From: Candidatus Bathyarchaeota archaeon
GTDB taxonomy: Archaea; Thermoproteota; Bathyarchaeia; RBG-16-48-13; GCA-020345945
DNA length: 6,138 nt
Assembly: GCA_020345945.1 (NCBI GenBank)
Contig: CP070773.1
Span: forward strand, 133,803-139,940
Direction of reading: 5' to 3'
Under the pieces are notes generated by a model, which was not told where the DNA came from, did not search any database, and saw nothing but the letters and a program-made list of their open reading frames with translations. Each line of letters starts with the position of its first letter. The first letter of the stretch is position 1. Shown here piece by piece: positions 5,854-6,138 of the stretch. The position numbers were made by a program, and so were the translations under genes.

Positions 5854-6138
5854 TTATTGAAGGGAGCAACTGCAGGGTGATTCCGAACAACGAGGACAAA
5901 CCTTGTTGTATTTTTTTAAGACAACCTCTTCAAGATCTACGTTGAGAACATTACAAAGGCTAGCTAGCCAAGCGAACACATCAGATATCTCTTCCTCTAT
6001 TTGTTTCTGATCCCCTCTTAGCATTGAATCACTGAGTTCACCAACTTCCTCTACTAACCACATGAAGGTTCGTTCTTTTCCTCTTTTCAAGTCTCTCTGT
6101 AGGTAAATCTGAGACATAAGCTGTTGAAAATCTTTGAT
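5854..6138 (-). CDS. MazG-like nucleotide pyrophosphohydrolase domain protein, 5'-partial
   Basis: All-alpha NTP pyrophosphohydrolase of the MazG type; such enzymes hydrolyse (d)NTPs to monophosphates, often for nucleotide-pool cleaning. Read from the window edge it encodes IKDFQQL followed by MSQIYLQRDLKRG, which matches the usual MazG N-terminal region (ELQ.LM..IY...D..RG). The ATG at 6117 is therefore internal and the true start lies beyond the window, probably only a few codons away. With the edge as residue 1, the metal-binding EEVGE is at 30-34 and EEEISD at 48-53. The C terminus has CPRC-x4-CSC (Cys81, 84, 89, 91), a possible zinc-binding tail seen in other archaeal MazG-like proteins. 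It is convergent with Sec61-beta, 26 bases apart, and is followed by a T-rich run on its own strand. The substrate cannot be told from sequence. Confidence 0.87.
   Translation of the reverse strand: MKDFQQLMSQIYLQRDLKRGKERTFMWLVEEVGELSDSMLRGDQKQIEEEISDVFAWLASLCNVLNVDLEEVVLKKYNKVCPRCSESPCSCSLQ

Noticed and set aside
1..6138. Search for mobile elements, CRISPR repeats, toxin-antitoxin or defence genes, tRNA and rRNA.
   Set aside because: No transposase, regularly spaced repeats, long terminal inverted repeats or structured RNA signature was seen by eye. All gene-sized frames are explained by housekeeping families.

Overview
The window is a stretch of ordinary archaeal chromosome with seven protein-coding genes and almost no non-coding space. 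The archaeal assignment rests on the gene set: a multi-OB-fold replication protein A, an Alba chromatin protein, an archaeal adenosine-specific kinase, a DUF2070/COG3356 membrane protein, a beta-CASP metallo-beta-lactamase nuclease, a Sec61-beta translocon subunit and a MazG-like protein with a Cys-rich tail. TATA-like boxes, purine-rich Shine-Dalgarno-like sites and frequent TTG starts agree. The phylum cannot be fixed by eye. A moderately AT-rich TACK or Asgard-type archaeon (for example a Bathyarchaeia- or Thorarchaeia-like lineage) is a guess only.

Layout, left to right. 1-1425 (+): replication protein A with four OB folds, its 5' end cut by the window edge. 1475-1984 (-) and 1977-2276 (-): adenosine-specific kinase and Alba, overlapping by 8 bases in an Alba-kinase operon with a TATA-like box near 2328. 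2384-4210 (-): a large polytopic membrane protein whose His/Asp-rich extramembrane domain resembles a hydrolase. 4211-4385: an intergenic region carrying divergent promoters. 4386-5591 (+): a beta-CASP nuclease with a C-terminal winged-helix-like tail. 5633-5827 (+): Sec61-beta, probably co-transcribed with the nuclease. 5854-6138 (-): a MazG-like protein, 5'-truncated by the right edge and convergent with Sec61-beta.

The genes are informational or housekeeping: single-stranded DNA handling (RPA), chromatin (Alba), nucleotide metabolism (adenosine kinase, MazG), nucleic-acid processing (beta-CASP nuclease) and membrane functions (Sec61-beta, DUF2070). I see no mobile element, CRISPR array, toxin-antitoxin pair, defence island, rRNA or tRNA, and no clearly new multi-gene system. 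The points most worth a second look are the apparent loss of the motif C histidine in the beta-CASP nuclease together with its basic linker and winged-helix-like tail, the hydrolase-like His/Asp clusters of the DUF2070 protein, the missing acetylatable lysine in Alba, and the tight Alba-kinase coupling.
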